This document shows positions 44,617-52,725 of a DNA stretch of 64,000 bases, piece by piece (position 1 is the first letter of the stretch; every line of letters begins with the position of its first letter). The stretch spans positions 310,001-374,000 of the forward strand of contig CAVXGZ010000008.1 in the NCBI GenBank assembly GCA_963761325.1. The letters are read 5' to 3'. A program made the translations under genes and the position numbers. The notes under the pieces are model-generated. The model saw only the letters and a list, made by a program, of their open reading frames with translations. It searched no databases and was not told where the DNA came from. This DNA comes from Streptantibioticus_C sp963761325 (GTDB lineage: Bacteria > Actinomycetota > Actinomycetes > Streptomycetales > Streptomycetaceae).

Positions 44617-46137
44617 TCAGTTCGTCGGGGCGCCCTGCGTCCTGCGCGGGATGCCCAGCGGATTGGCGGCGCGCAACGGCGGCGGGAGCAGTTCGTCCGG
44701 CCAGTCCTGGTAGGCGACCGGGACCAGCCAGCGGTCGATGGCGCTCGCGCCGACCGAGGTGTGGCCGGACGCGGTGCTGGCCGGCCACGGACCGCCGTGG
44801 TGCATCGCCCAGCAGACCGCGACGCCGGTGGGCCAGCCGTTGTGCACCAGCCGGCCGGCCAGCCGGGCGAGCACCTCGCCGAGCGGCCCGAGCGCCGCGC
44901 GGTCCGCCTCGGCCGCGTGCACCGAGGCGGTCAGGCTGCCGCCGATCCGGGGCAACGCGGCGCACAGCGCGTCGAGTTCGCGGTAGACGACCACCAGACC
45001 GGCCGGGCCGAAGCACTCCTCGCCGAGTTCGGCGAGGTCGGCCTCGAACGACTCCAGGTCGGTGCGCCACAGCCGCGGTGCGGCCGTCCACTCGCCCTCG
45101 CCGGCGTCCCCGGTGGCGACCGGGCGCAGCGCGCGGTGGCCGTCCAGCACGCCGACCCGCTCCCGGTAGGAGCGGTGGACCCGCTCGGTGAGCATCGGGG
45201 CGCCGTGCGATCCGCCGACCGCGCGGGCCAGCGCGGCCAGCAGTTCCTCGCCGTCGGGGCCGTCGGGGACGAACAGCAGGCCGGGGTTGGTGCAGAACTG
45301 CCCGGCTCCCAGGGTCAGCGAGGCCGCGTAGCCGGCGGCGATGTCGTCCGGGCGCCCGGCGGCGGCGCCGGGGAGCACCACGACCGGGTTGACGCTGCCG
45401 AGTTCGCCGAAGAACGGGATCGGGTCGGGCCGCCGGGCGGCCAGGTCGTACAGCGCGCGCCCGCCGCGCAGCGAGCCGGTGAAGCCCACCGCCTTGATCT
45501 GCGGCGCGGTCACCAGCGCCGCGCCCGCCTCGAAGCCGGCGACCGTCGCGAACGCCCCGTCCGGGGCGCCGGCCTCGCGCAGCGCGGCGCCGACCAGGTC
45601 GGCGACGGCGAGCGAGGTGCGCGGATGGCCCTCGTGCGCCTTGACGACCACCGGGCAGCCGGCGGCCAGCGCGGACGCGGTGTCCCCGCCGGCTACCGAG
45701 AAGGCGAACGGGAAGTTGCTCGCGCCGAACACCGCGACCGGTCCGACCGGCCGCAGCATCCGGCGCAGGTCGGGCCGGCCGAGCGCGGGGTCGGCCGGGG
45801 TCAGCACCGCGTCGAGGTATCCGCCGTCCCGCAACACCTCGGCGAACAGGCGCAGTTGACCGGTGGTGCGGCCGACCTCGCCGCGCAGCCTGACCGCTCC
45901 GAGCGCGGTCTCCCGGTCGGCGAGGGCGGCCAGTTCCTCGGTGTGCAGGTCCAGCGCGGCGGCCACCCGTTCCAGCGCCGCCGCGCGGTCGGCGGCCGGC
46001 CGCTCGGACCAGTCGGGGAAGGCCGCGGCGGCGGCCCGCACGGCGGCGGCCACCTCCTGCGGCGTATCGGCGGGAACCGGATCGCCGACCGGCTTCCCGG
46101 TCCGCGGGTCGTGTCCCTGGACGCTTCGCGCGGTCAT
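44617..46137 (-). CDS. Alpha-ketoglutarate semialdehyde dehydrogenase (2,5-dioxovalerate dehydrogenase)
   Basis: A 506-residue NAD(P)-dependent aldehyde dehydrogenase. It has the subfamily traits of KGSADH: N-terminal VQGHDPRTGKPVG, FGASNFPFAFSVAGGDTASALAAGCPVVVKAHEGHP, the catalytic Glu region FFGELGSVNPVVVLPGA and the catalytic Cys in AGQFCTNPGLLF. It would oxidise 2,5-dioxopentanoate to alpha-ketoglutarate, the last step of glucarate breakdown. The setting confirms this: it diverges from kdgD and gudD. GGAGGA lies 6 bases before ATG 46137. Confidence 0.92.
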   Translation of the reverse strand: MTARSVQGHDPRTGKPVGDPVPADTPQEVAAAVRAAAAAFPDWSERPAADRAAALERVAAALDLHTEELAALADRETALGAVRLRGEVGRTTGQLRLFAEVLRDGGYLDAVLTPADPALGRPDLRRMLRPVGPVAVFGASNFPFAFSVAGGDTASALAAGCPVVVKAHEGHPRTSLAVADLVGAALREAGAPDGAFATVAGFEAGAALVTAPQIKAVGFTGSLRGGRALYDLAARRPDPIPFFGELGSVNPVVVLPGAAAGRPDDIAAGYAASLTLGAGQFCTNPGLLFVPDGPDGEELLAALARAVGGSHGAPMLTERVHRSYRERVGVLDGHRALRPVATGDAGEGEWTAAPRLWRTDLESFEADLAELGEECFGPAGLVVVYRELDALCAALPRIGGSLTASVHAAEADRAALGPLGEVLARLAGRLVHNGWPTGVAVCWAMHHGGPWPASTASGHTSVGASAIDRWLVPVAYQDWPDELLPPPLRAANPLGIPRRTQGAPTN

Positions 46138-46184
46138 CGCCAGTCCTCCTGGTGCGTGCTTGACAGTGTTCGGACCGAGTCCTA

Positions 46185-46246
46185 ACTTCAGGAGAGTAGT
46201 TCGCAAGTATGAAGTCCGTCCACATATATGAACGGAATCCTGAAGT
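46185..46246. promoter_or_regulatory. Operator-like inverted repeats in the glucarate divergon
   Basis: Two symmetric elements lie between the dehydrogenase and kdgD. One is a 22-bp palindrome at 46215-46236 (9 of 11 pairs; arms TCCGTcCA / TGaACGGA around an AT-rich centre). The other is a perfect 9-bp inverted repeat ACTTCAGGA (46185-46193) / TCCTGAAGT (46238-46246) that brackets it. A glucarate-responsive repressor or activator, possibly the IclR protein encoded at 50662, may bind here. Confidence 0.6.
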
Positions 46247-46250
46247 GGCA

Positions 46251-47168
46251 ATGCTTGACGGTGTGCTCTTCTTCCCGGTGACACCGTTCACCGCGACCGG
46301 CGCGATCGATACCGGCCTCCTCGCCGAACACGTGCGGCGGGGGATGGACGCCGGCCCCGGCGGAGTGTTCGTGGCCTGCGGCACCGGCGAGTTCCACGCC
46401 CTGGATCCCGACGAGCACGAAGCGCTGGTGCGCGCCGCCGTCGAGACGGTGGCCGGCCGGGTGCCGGTCTACGCGGGCGCCGGCGGTCCGCTGCCGATCG
46501 CCCGGCGGTTCGCCGCCGGGGCGGCCCGCGCGGGCGCCGACGGCCTGCTGCTGATGCCGCCCTACCTGGTCAAGGCGCCGCCCGCCGGGCTGATCGCCTA
46601 CACCCGCGAGGTGACCGAGGCGGCCGGTCTGCCGGTCATCGTCTACAACCGGGCGAACGCCGTCTTCGACGTGGACAGCGCCGTCGAGGTCGCCCGACTG
46701 CCCGGGGTGGTGGGCTTCAAGGACGGCGTCGGCGACCTGGACACCCTCTCGCGCATCGTGGTGCGGGTGCGCGCCGCGCTCGGCCCGGCGGCCGAGGGCT
46801 TCCAGTTCTTCAACGGGCTGCCGACCGCCGAGGCCACCGTCCCCGCCTACCGCGGGATCGGCGTGCACCTGTACTCCTCGGCCGTCTTCGGCTTCGCGCC
46901 GGAGATCTCGCTGGCCTTCTACCGCGCGATCGGCAGCGGCGACGAGAAGCTGACGCAGCGTCTGCTCGCCGAGTTCTTCCACCCGTTGATCGAACTGCGC
47001 GACCTGGTGCCCGGCTACGCCGTCTCGCTCGTCAAGGCGGCGGTGCGGGCCCGCGGCCTGGACGTCGGCCGGGTGCGGGCGCCGCTGGTGGACCCGACAC
47101 CGGAACACGAGGAGCGGCTGGGCCGGATCGTCGCGCACGGGCTGGCCCTCGTCGAGGAGGCGCGATGA
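46251..47168 (+). CDS. kdgD: 5-dehydro-4-deoxyglucarate dehydratase (KdgD)
   Basis: A 305-residue DapA-superfamily TIM barrel that dehydrates and decarboxylates 5-keto-4-deoxyglucarate to 2,5-dioxopentanoate. Subfamily blocks: GVLFFPVTPFTATG, FVACGTGEFHALDPDEH, VPVYAGAGGPLPIA, LLMPPYLVKAP, PVIVYNRANAVFD, the Schiff-base Lys in VGFKDGVGDLD, and GIGVHLYSSAVFGFAPE. ATG 46251 is preferred since an earlier ATG (46209) would place the operator-like palindrome inside the coding region and add 14 residues not typical of the family; neither has a strong Shine-Dalgarno. It overlaps gudD by 4 bases (ATGA). Confidence 0.93.
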   Translation: MLDGVLFFPVTPFTATGAIDTGLLAEHVRRGMDAGPGGVFVACGTGEFHALDPDEHEALVRAAVETVAGRVPVYAGAGGPLPIARRFAAGAARAGADGLLLMPPYLVKAPPAGLIAYTREVTEAAGLPVIVYNRANAVFDVDSAVEVARLPGVVGFKDGVGDLDTLSRIVVRVRAALGPAAEGFQFFNGLPTAEATVPAYRGIGVHLYSSAVFGFAPEISLAFYRAIGSGDEKLTQRLLAEFFHPLIELRDLVPGYAVSLVKAAVRARGLDVGRVRAPLVDPTPEHEERLGRIVAHGLALVEEAR

Positions 47169-48430
47169 GCACGATCCGGGTCACCGGGACCACCATCACG
47201 CCGGTCGCCTTCGCGGACCCGCCGCTGCTGAACGCGGTGGGCCTCCACGAACCGTTCGCGCTGCGCGCCGTGATCGAGGTGCACACCGACGCCGGCCTGA
47301 CCGGCCTCGGCGAGACCTACGCCGACGCCGGCCACCTGGAGCGGCTGCACGCGGTCGCCGCCCGGCTCTCCGGCACGGACGTCCACGCGCTGCACGAGGT
47401 CTACCGGGTCACCGAGGCCACCCTCGCCGGGGCCCGCGGCAGCGACGGGCACGGCCTGACCGGGCCGATCACCACGAGCGGCACCGTCGACCGGGTCTTC
47501 TCCCCCTTCGAGGTGGCGCTGCTCGACATCCAGGGCAAGGCCGCCGGACGGCCGGTGTCCGACCTGCTCGGCGGCGCGCTGCACAGCTCGGTCCCGTTCA
47601 GCGCCTACCTGTTCTACAAGTGGGCCGCCCACCCCGGCTTCGAGCCGGACGGGTGGGGCGAGGCGCTGGACCCGGACGGCATCGTCGCGCAGGCGCGCGC
47701 CATGGTGGACGGCTACGGCTTCTCCGCGATCAAGCTCAAGGGCGGTGTCATGCCGCCCGAGGAGGAGATCGAGGCGGTGCTCGCGCTGCGGCGGGCCTTC
47801 CCCGGCCACCCGCTGCGGCTGGACCCGAACGCCGCGTGGAGCGTGCCCACCTCGATCCGGGTGGGCGAGGCGCTCGACGGCGTGCTGGAGTACCTGGAGG
47901 ACCCCACCGAGGGGATCGAGGGGATGGCCCGGGTGCGCCGCGAGGTGTCGATGCCGCTGGCCACCAACATGTGCGCGGTCGCCTTCGAGCACCTGCCGCC
48001 CGCGGTCGCCGCCGGCGCGGTGGACATCGTGCTGTCCGACCACCACTACTGGGGCGGCCTGCGCCGCACCGCGCTGCTGGCGGGCATCTGCGACACCTTC
48101 GGCATGGGCCTGTCCATGCACTCCAACTCGCACCTGGGCATCAGCCTGGCCGCCATGACCCATCTCGCGGCGGCCACCCCGAACCTCGGCTACGCCTGCG
48201 ACACCCACTGGCCGTGGAAGACCGAGGACGTCATCGTGCCGGGCGTACTCGGCTTCGAGGACGGTTCGGTACGGGTGCCGACCACGCCCGGCCTCGGGGT
48301 GGAACTGGACCGCGACGCGCTCGCCCGGCTGCACGAGCAGTACCTGCGCTGCGGACTGCGCTCGCGGGACGACACCGGGTACATGCGCTCGGTCGATCCG
48401 GGCTACGTGAAGAAGGTGCCGCGCTGGTGA
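47165..48430 (+). CDS. gudD: Glucarate dehydratase GudD (enolase superfamily)
   Basis: A 421-residue enolase-superfamily dehydratase converting D-glucarate to 5-keto-4-deoxyglucarate. Visible active-site elements are the SAIKLKGGVMPPEEE Lys-x-Lys base, metal ligands in RLDPNAAW, YLEDPTEG and TNMCAV, and the general base His in LSMHSNSHLGISLAAMTH. The N-terminal capping domain begins TITPVAFADPPLLNAVGLHEP. Translationally coupled to kdgD before it and to an unknown gene after it. Substrate call is supported by the three-gene pathway. Confidence 0.94.
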   Translation: MSTIRVTGTTITPVAFADPPLLNAVGLHEPFALRAVIEVHTDAGLTGLGETYADAGHLERLHAVAARLSGTDVHALHEVYRVTEATLAGARGSDGHGLTGPITTSGTVDRVFSPFEVALLDIQGKAAGRPVSDLLGGALHSSVPFSAYLFYKWAAHPGFEPDGWGEALDPDGIVAQARAMVDGYGFSAIKLKGGVMPPEEEIEAVLALRRAFPGHPLRLDPNAAWSVPTSIRVGEALDGVLEYLEDPTEGIEGMARVRREVSMPLATNMCAVAFEHLPPAVAAGAVDIVLSDHHYWGGLRRTALLAGICDTFGMGLSMHSNSHLGISLAAMTHLAAATPNLGYACDTHWPWKTEDVIVPGVLGFEDGSVRVPTTPGLGVELDRDALARLHEQYLRCGLRSRDDTGYMRSVDPGYVKKVPRW

Positions 48431-49572
48431 CCGTCCGTGCGGTGGGATACGCCTACCCGTGGGACTTCCTGGACGACCCGGGCGCGGCGGACCGGGTGGC
48501 CCGGCTGGATCTGGACGCGGTGGCCGTCGCGGCCAACTACCACGCGGTGCGGGCCGCCACGCCCTGGCATCCCGGCCGCCGGCTGGTGCGCGCCGAGCAC
48601 GCCGCGTGCTACCTGCCGCTGCGGCCGGCCGCCTGGCGGGGCCGCCGGCTGGTGCCGGCCGCCGCGTCGTGGCTGCCCACCCGGGACGCCTTCGGCAGCG
48701 CCCGGACGGCGCTGCGCGGCCGGCCGGTCTACGCGTGGACCGTGCTCACCCACAACAGCCTGCTCGGCGGCGCGCATCCGGACCTGGTGGTGCGCAACGC
48801 CTTCGGCGAGCCCTACGAGTACGCACTGTGCCCGCTGGCCGAGGAGGTCGCCGACTACTGCGTGACCACGGCGGCCGAGGTGGTCACCGTCGGCGAGCCG
48901 GCGGGCGTGGTCCTGGAGGCGTGCGGACCGCTGGGCGTCGGCCACCTCGGGCACCACGACAAGACCGACCTGGCCGGCTGGTCGCCGGTGCGGCGGCAGT
49001 TGCTCTCCCTGTGCTTCTGCGCCGCCTGCCGGGTACGGCAGTCCGGCGCGGGCCTGGATCCGGACGCCGTCGCCTCGGCGGTGCGCGCCGCCCTCTCCCC
49101 CACCGCCGAACCCGCCTCGGTCGAGCAGGCGTTGGGCGAGTGCGCGCCGGTGCTGGAACGGCTGCGCACCGACGCCGTGCGCGCGCTGCGGGCCAGGGTG
49201 GTCGCGGCGGTCCGGGCGGTGGAGCCCGGGCTGCGGGTGGTGCTGCACGCGTCCGCCGACCCGTGGGCGACCGGGCCGTTCGCGACGGTGGCCGGCGGGG
49301 TCGGCGCACCGGTCGACGCGCTGGTGGCCGGCTGCTGGCAACAGGCCGACGCGGAAAGGGAGTTGGCGGGGCTGCGCGGCAGCGGACCGCGGGTGGGCGG
49401 CTATCTGCTCGCCGACGGCTCCTGGGCGGCGGGCGATCCGGCCGAGCGGCTGGCCCGGTACCGGGCGGCCGGCATGGCCGAGGCCCACCTCTACCACCTC
49501 GGCCTGGTGGGCCCGGCCGGGCTGCGGCTCATCGGTTCACTGGCCGCCCTGCAACGGGCCCACCGCGGCTGA
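48427..49572 (+). CDS. Uncharacterised TIM-barrel-like protein coupled to gudD
   Basis: A 381-residue soluble protein I cannot assign to a named family. It starts at GTG 48427 inside the gudD stop (GTGA), so it is co-translated with glucarate genes. The sequence alternates strand/helix like a TIM barrel: VGYAYPWDFLDDPGAADRVARLDLDAVAVAANYHAVR, VYAWTVLTHNSLLG, VVLEACGPLGVGHLGHHDK, LRVVLHASADPWATG, AEAHLYHLGLVGPAGLRLI. The LCFCAACRVR segment resembles the fCxxC motif of putative glycosidase-like (GHL) barrels. It may act on a glucuronide or uronate that feeds glucarate. It overlaps the convergent epimerase gene by 36 bases. Confidence 0.72.
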   Translation: MTVRAVGYAYPWDFLDDPGAADRVARLDLDAVAVAANYHAVRAATPWHPGRRLVRAEHAACYLPLRPAAWRGRRLVPAAASWLPTRDAFGSARTALRGRPVYAWTVLTHNSLLGGAHPDLVVRNAFGEPYEYALCPLAEEVADYCVTTAAEVVTVGEPAGVVLEACGPLGVGHLGHHDKTDLAGWSPVRRQLLSLCFCAACRVRQSGAGLDPDAVASAVRAALSPTAEPASVEQALGECAPVLERLRTDAVRALRARVVAAVRAVEPGLRVVLHASADPWATGPFATVAGGVGAPVDALVAGCWQQADAERELAGLRGSGPRVGGYLLADGSWAAGDPAERLARYRAAGMAEAHLYHLGLVGPAGLRLIGSLAALQRAHRG

Positions 49573-50433
49573 GGCGGCGAACCCGGTCCGCCAGGTCGGC
49601 CACTCGGGGCGCCAACCCCGGTCACGGGCCAGCGTGTTGAGGGCGCCGCGCTCCCACTCCTGCCGGCCCGGCACCGGGGCGGGCGCCGGCAGGTCGAGGG
49701 CCTTGGCCAGGGCCGGAACCCACTCGTGGGCGGGGGCGGGCTCGTCGTCGACGATGTTGACCGGTCCGCCCGGCCAGTCGAGCGCGGCCAGTGCCGCGCC
49801 CGCCGCGTCGGCGACGTGGACGAAGGAGCTCACCGCGTCGTTGGCCGCGGTGCTGCCGAGGAAGCGCGCCGTCGGGTCGCCGGACAGGGCCGCCGCGAAG
49901 GCGCCGCCCGGCGCGTACCAGGTGCCCGGCCCGTAGAGCAGGCCGTAGCGCAGCAGGACCGCCGTCCCCAACTCGGCCGCCGCCTCCTCCAGGGCCCGGA
50001 TGCCGGCCACGCTCCCGGCCCGGGGCCGCGCCGTCGTGGCGTCGAGCGGCGCCGACTCCGCCGCCGGGCCGTCCCCCGGTGCGTACGCCCAGGAGATCGA
50101 CTGGGCGACGATCCGGCCGACCCCGGCGGCCTTCGCGGCCTCCACCAGGTTGCGGGTGCCCTCGCGGCGCAGCCGCCCGTTGGCCGCTCCGTCCGCGCCG
50201 GACAGGTCGGTGAGCTGGTGGACGACCGCCTGCGGCGCCGCCGCGCGGACCACGTGCCGCAGCCCGTCGGCGTCCAGCGCGTCCGCCCGGACCCCGCGCG
50301 CTCCGAGGCGCTCGATCCGCTCGATCCCGGCCGGGGTCCGTGAGGTCCCGGTGACCTCGTGTCCGGCGGCGACCAGCAGCGGAACGAGCAGCCGGCCGAC
50401 GGCGCCGGTGGCCCCCGCGACGAGGACACGCAT
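49537..50433 (-). CDS. NAD(P)-dependent epimerase/dehydratase (extended SDR)
   Basis: A 298-residue Rossmann-fold protein: MRVLVAGATGAVGRLLVPLL is the nucleotide-binding start and the extended-SDR core follows (AVVHQLTD, EGTRNLVEAAKAAGVGRIVAQSISWAY, LLRYGLLYGPGTWYAPGGAF, VHVADAAGAALAAL). The usual YxxxK catalytic pair is not obvious: the region reads GSVAGIRALEEAAAE, so it may be an atypical SDR that binds rather than reduces. ATG 50433 begins the nucleotide fold. The 3' end overlaps the convergent gene by 36 bases. Uronate dehydrogenase is a tempting but unsupported alternative. Confidence 0.85.
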   Translation of the reverse strand: MRVLVAGATGAVGRLLVPLLVAAGHEVTGTSRTPAGIERIERLGARGVRADALDADGLRHVVRAAAPQAVVHQLTDLSGADGAANGRLRREGTRNLVEAAKAAGVGRIVAQSISWAYAPGDGPAAESAPLDATTARPRAGSVAGIRALEEAAAELGTAVLLRYGLLYGPGTWYAPGGAFAAALSGDPTARFLGSTAANDAVSSFVHVADAAGAALAALDWPGGPVNIVDDEPAPAHEWVPALAKALDLPAPAPVPGRQEWERGALNTLARDRGWRPEWPTWRTGFAASAAVGPLQGGQ

Positions 50434-50661
50434 GACAGCTCCCATCTCAGGGGTCCGGTGGTCGCCGCCCAGCCTAGGCCGCGAACGACCCACCGGTCTG
50501 GGTCAATCCGACGGCGTCTCAATGGGCCAATTCGCGCCGAGGACGGGGTGCGGCCGCCCGTCCCGCGGTTCACATGGACGAACAGAGTTCCTGTCTGTGT
50601 TCGCGTTCACCCGGAGGGTGGCGGCCCGTATGATGGCGGTCAACGGCGAGAGAGGGAAGAG

Positions 50662-51471
50662 ATGTCTACTCGCGTGGCTCCTGCCGCCGATCCCGGCGAC
50701 CAGGGACGCGGGCTGGTGAAGTCGGCCGAACGCACCGTGCGCATCATGGAGGCGCTGGCCGGTTCGGCGGACCGCATGACGCTCGGCCGGCTCCAGGAAG
50801 CCACCGGCTATCCCCGCTCCAGCCTGCACGCCCTGCTGCGCACGCTCGCCGCGCTCAAGTGGATCGAGGCGACGGAGGAAGGCGAGTTGGCCTTCGGCAT
50901 CGGCCCGCACGCGCTGCTGTGCGGCACCGCCTACCTCGACCGGGATCCCGCGCTGCCGCACGGCACCGCCCAGATCGAACGGCTGCGCGCCGAGGTCGGC
51001 TACACGACGCACTACGCGCGCCGCGACGGGTCCAACGTCATCTACCTGGCCACCCGCGAGGTCACCGACCTGCGCCGGGTCGCCTCCCGGGTCGGGCGCC
51101 AACTGCCCGCGCACGCAACCTCGCTCGGCAAGGCGCTGCTCGCCGAACTCACCCCGCACGAACTCGAGGGCGTGCTGCCGGCCGGCCGGCTGACGCGGCT
51201 GACCGAGCACACCGTGACCACCCGGGCCGACCTCGCGCGCGAGCTGGAGGAGACCCGGACCCGCGGCTGGTCGCTGGAGCGCGAGCAGAACACCCTCGGC
51301 ATCTGCTGCGTCGCCAGCCCGGTGGCCTACCGGATCCCGGCCACCGACGCGATCAGCTGCTCGATCCCGCTCGGCGAGGTCGACGAGGCGGAGATCGCCA
51401 GGGTCGGCGAGGCGGTCCGCCGGCACACCGACGAGCTGGCCCAGATCCTGCGCCGCAACGGCGTGCGCTGA
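50662..51471 (+). CDS. IclR-family transcriptional regulator
   Basis: A 269-residue regulator: winged HTH (SAERTVRIMEALAGSADRMTLGRLQEATGYPRSSLHALLRTLAALKWIE) and an effector-binding domain with LPAHATSLGKALLAEL and SLEREQNTLGICCVASPV. IclR proteins often control sugar-acid pathways, so it is the best candidate regulator of the glucarate divergon 4.4 kb away. Its own upstream region holds tggacgaa (50575-50582), a 7/8 match to one arm of the 46215 palindrome. ATG 50662 follows GAGAGGGAAGAG. Confidence 0.9.
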   Translation: MSTRVAPAADPGDQGRGLVKSAERTVRIMEALAGSADRMTLGRLQEATGYPRSSLHALLRTLAALKWIEATEEGELAFGIGPHALLCGTAYLDRDPALPHGTAQIERLRAEVGYTTHYARRDGSNVIYLATREVTDLRRVASRVGRQLPAHATSLGKALLAELTPHELEGVLPAGRLTRLTEHTVTTRADLARELEETRTRGWSLEREQNTLGICCVASPVAYRIPATDAISCSIPLGEVDEAEIARVGEAVRRHTDELAQILRRNGVR

Positions 51472-51498
51472 GTTCCGCCCGGCGAACGCGGACGGGCG

Positions 51499-52725
51499 TC
51501 ACTCCCCGGCGCGGAGCTGCCGGTCGGGCGGCGGGGTGGCGTGCACGCCCGGCTGGTACTTGGGGATCCGCAGGGTGACCTTCAGGCCGGCGCCCACCGC
51601 GGTCTCCACCACGATGCCGTGGTCGTCGCCGTAGACCTGGCGCAGCCGCTCGTCCACGTTGCCCAGTCCGATGCCGGTGGCCGGGCCGCCCTCGCCGCGC
51701 AGGATGGCGCGCAGCCGGTCGGGCTCCATGCCCACGCCGTCGTCCTCTATCACCACGCGTGCCTCGGCGCCGTCGTCGTCCGCGGTGATGGTGATCCGGC
51801 TGCGGTCCGGGCGGCCCTCGATGCCGTGCTTGACCGCGTTCTCCACCAGTGGCTGCAGGCACAGGAACGGCAGCGCGACCGGCAGCACCTCGGGCGCCAC
51901 CCGCAGCGTCACGCCGAGCCGGTCGCCGAACCTGGCCCGCACGAGCATCAAGTAGCGCTCGATGGAGTGCAGTTCCTCGGCGAGCGTGGTGAAGTCGCCG
52001 TGCTGCCGGAAGGAGTAGCGGGTGAAGTCGGCGAACTCCAGGAGCAGTTCGCGGGCCTGTTCCGGATCGGTGCGGACGAAGGAGGCGATGGCGGCGAGCG
52101 AGTTGAAGATGAAGTGCGGCGAGATCTGGGCCCGCAGCGCCCGGGTCCGCGCCTCGGCCAACCTCACGCGCGAGGCGTCGAGTTCGGCCAGCTCAAGCTG
52201 CGCGGCGACGCACCGGGCCACCTCCTCGGCGGCCCGCACCAGCACCACCGGCTCGTCCGGCCCGTAGGCGGCGAGCGCGCCGAGCACCTGGTCGCCGACG
52301 GCCAGCGGGGCGACCACCGCCCAGGCCACCGGGCAGCCGGGCTCCTCGCAGCCGACCGGGACGGTCACCGTCCGCCCGCTGTCGAGCACGTGGCGGACGT
52401 CTTCCATCGCGGCGGCCCGGTGGTGCTCGCCGCGGCCGTCCCAGGCGAGCGGTTCGGCGGCGTCGGTCAGGCACAGCGCCGGCGTGCCCAGCAGCGGGCG
52501 CAGCCGGCGCACCGCCTTGCGGGCGGACTCCTCGGTCAGCCCGGAGCGCAGCGGCGCGGCGCCGAGCGAGGCGTTGTGCAGGGTGTGGAAGGTGGCGCGC
52601 TCCACCGCGGTGCCGCGGCGCGGGGGGCTGTGCCACCGGCCGCCGGCCAGCGCCCGGTCGAAGACCACGCCGACCGCCGCCCCGACGGCGCCCGCCGCCG
52701 CGCAGACCGCCCACGCGGCGGTCAC
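51499..52725 (-). CDS. LytS/YehU-type sensor histidine kinase
   Basis: A 408-residue kinase: one N-terminal hydrophobic segment (about 1-22), a GAF-like middle (CLTDAAEPLAWDG ... VVAPLAVGDQVLGALAAYG), then the His_kinase domain with phospho-acceptor His204 (RAQISPHFIFNSLAAIASF) and an ATPase with QPLVENAVKHGIEGR and GIGLGNVDERLRQVYG. It starts with GTG 52725 overlapping the symporter stop (GTGA), so sensor and transporter are coupled; transporters of this type can act as co-sensors. The partner is the LytTR regulator at 54960. Confidence 0.9.
   Translation of the reverse strand: MTAAWAVCAAAGAVGAAVGVVFDRALAGGRWHSPPRRGTAVERATFHTLHNASLGAAPLRSGLTEESARKAVRRLRPLLGTPALCLTDAAEPLAWDGRGEHHRAAAMEDVRHVLDSGRTVTVPVGCEEPGCPVAWAVVAPLAVGDQVLGALAAYGPDEPVVLVRAAEEVARCVAAQLELAELDASRVRLAEARTRALRAQISPHFIFNSLAAIASFVRTDPEQARELLLEFADFTRYSFRQHGDFTTLAEELHSIERYLMLVRARFGDRLGVTLRVAPEVLPVALPFLCLQPLVENAVKHGIEGRPDRSRITITADDDGAEARVVIEDDGVGMEPDRLRAILRGEGGPATGIGLGNVDERLRQVYGDDHGIVVETAVGAGLKVTLRIPKYQPGVHATPPPDRQLRAGE

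Noticed and set aside
50568..50583. gttc...gaac inverted repeat before the IclR gene, considered as its operator.
   Set aside because: Only four-base arms and no symmetry in the centre; mentioned only as a half-site match to the glucarate palindrome.
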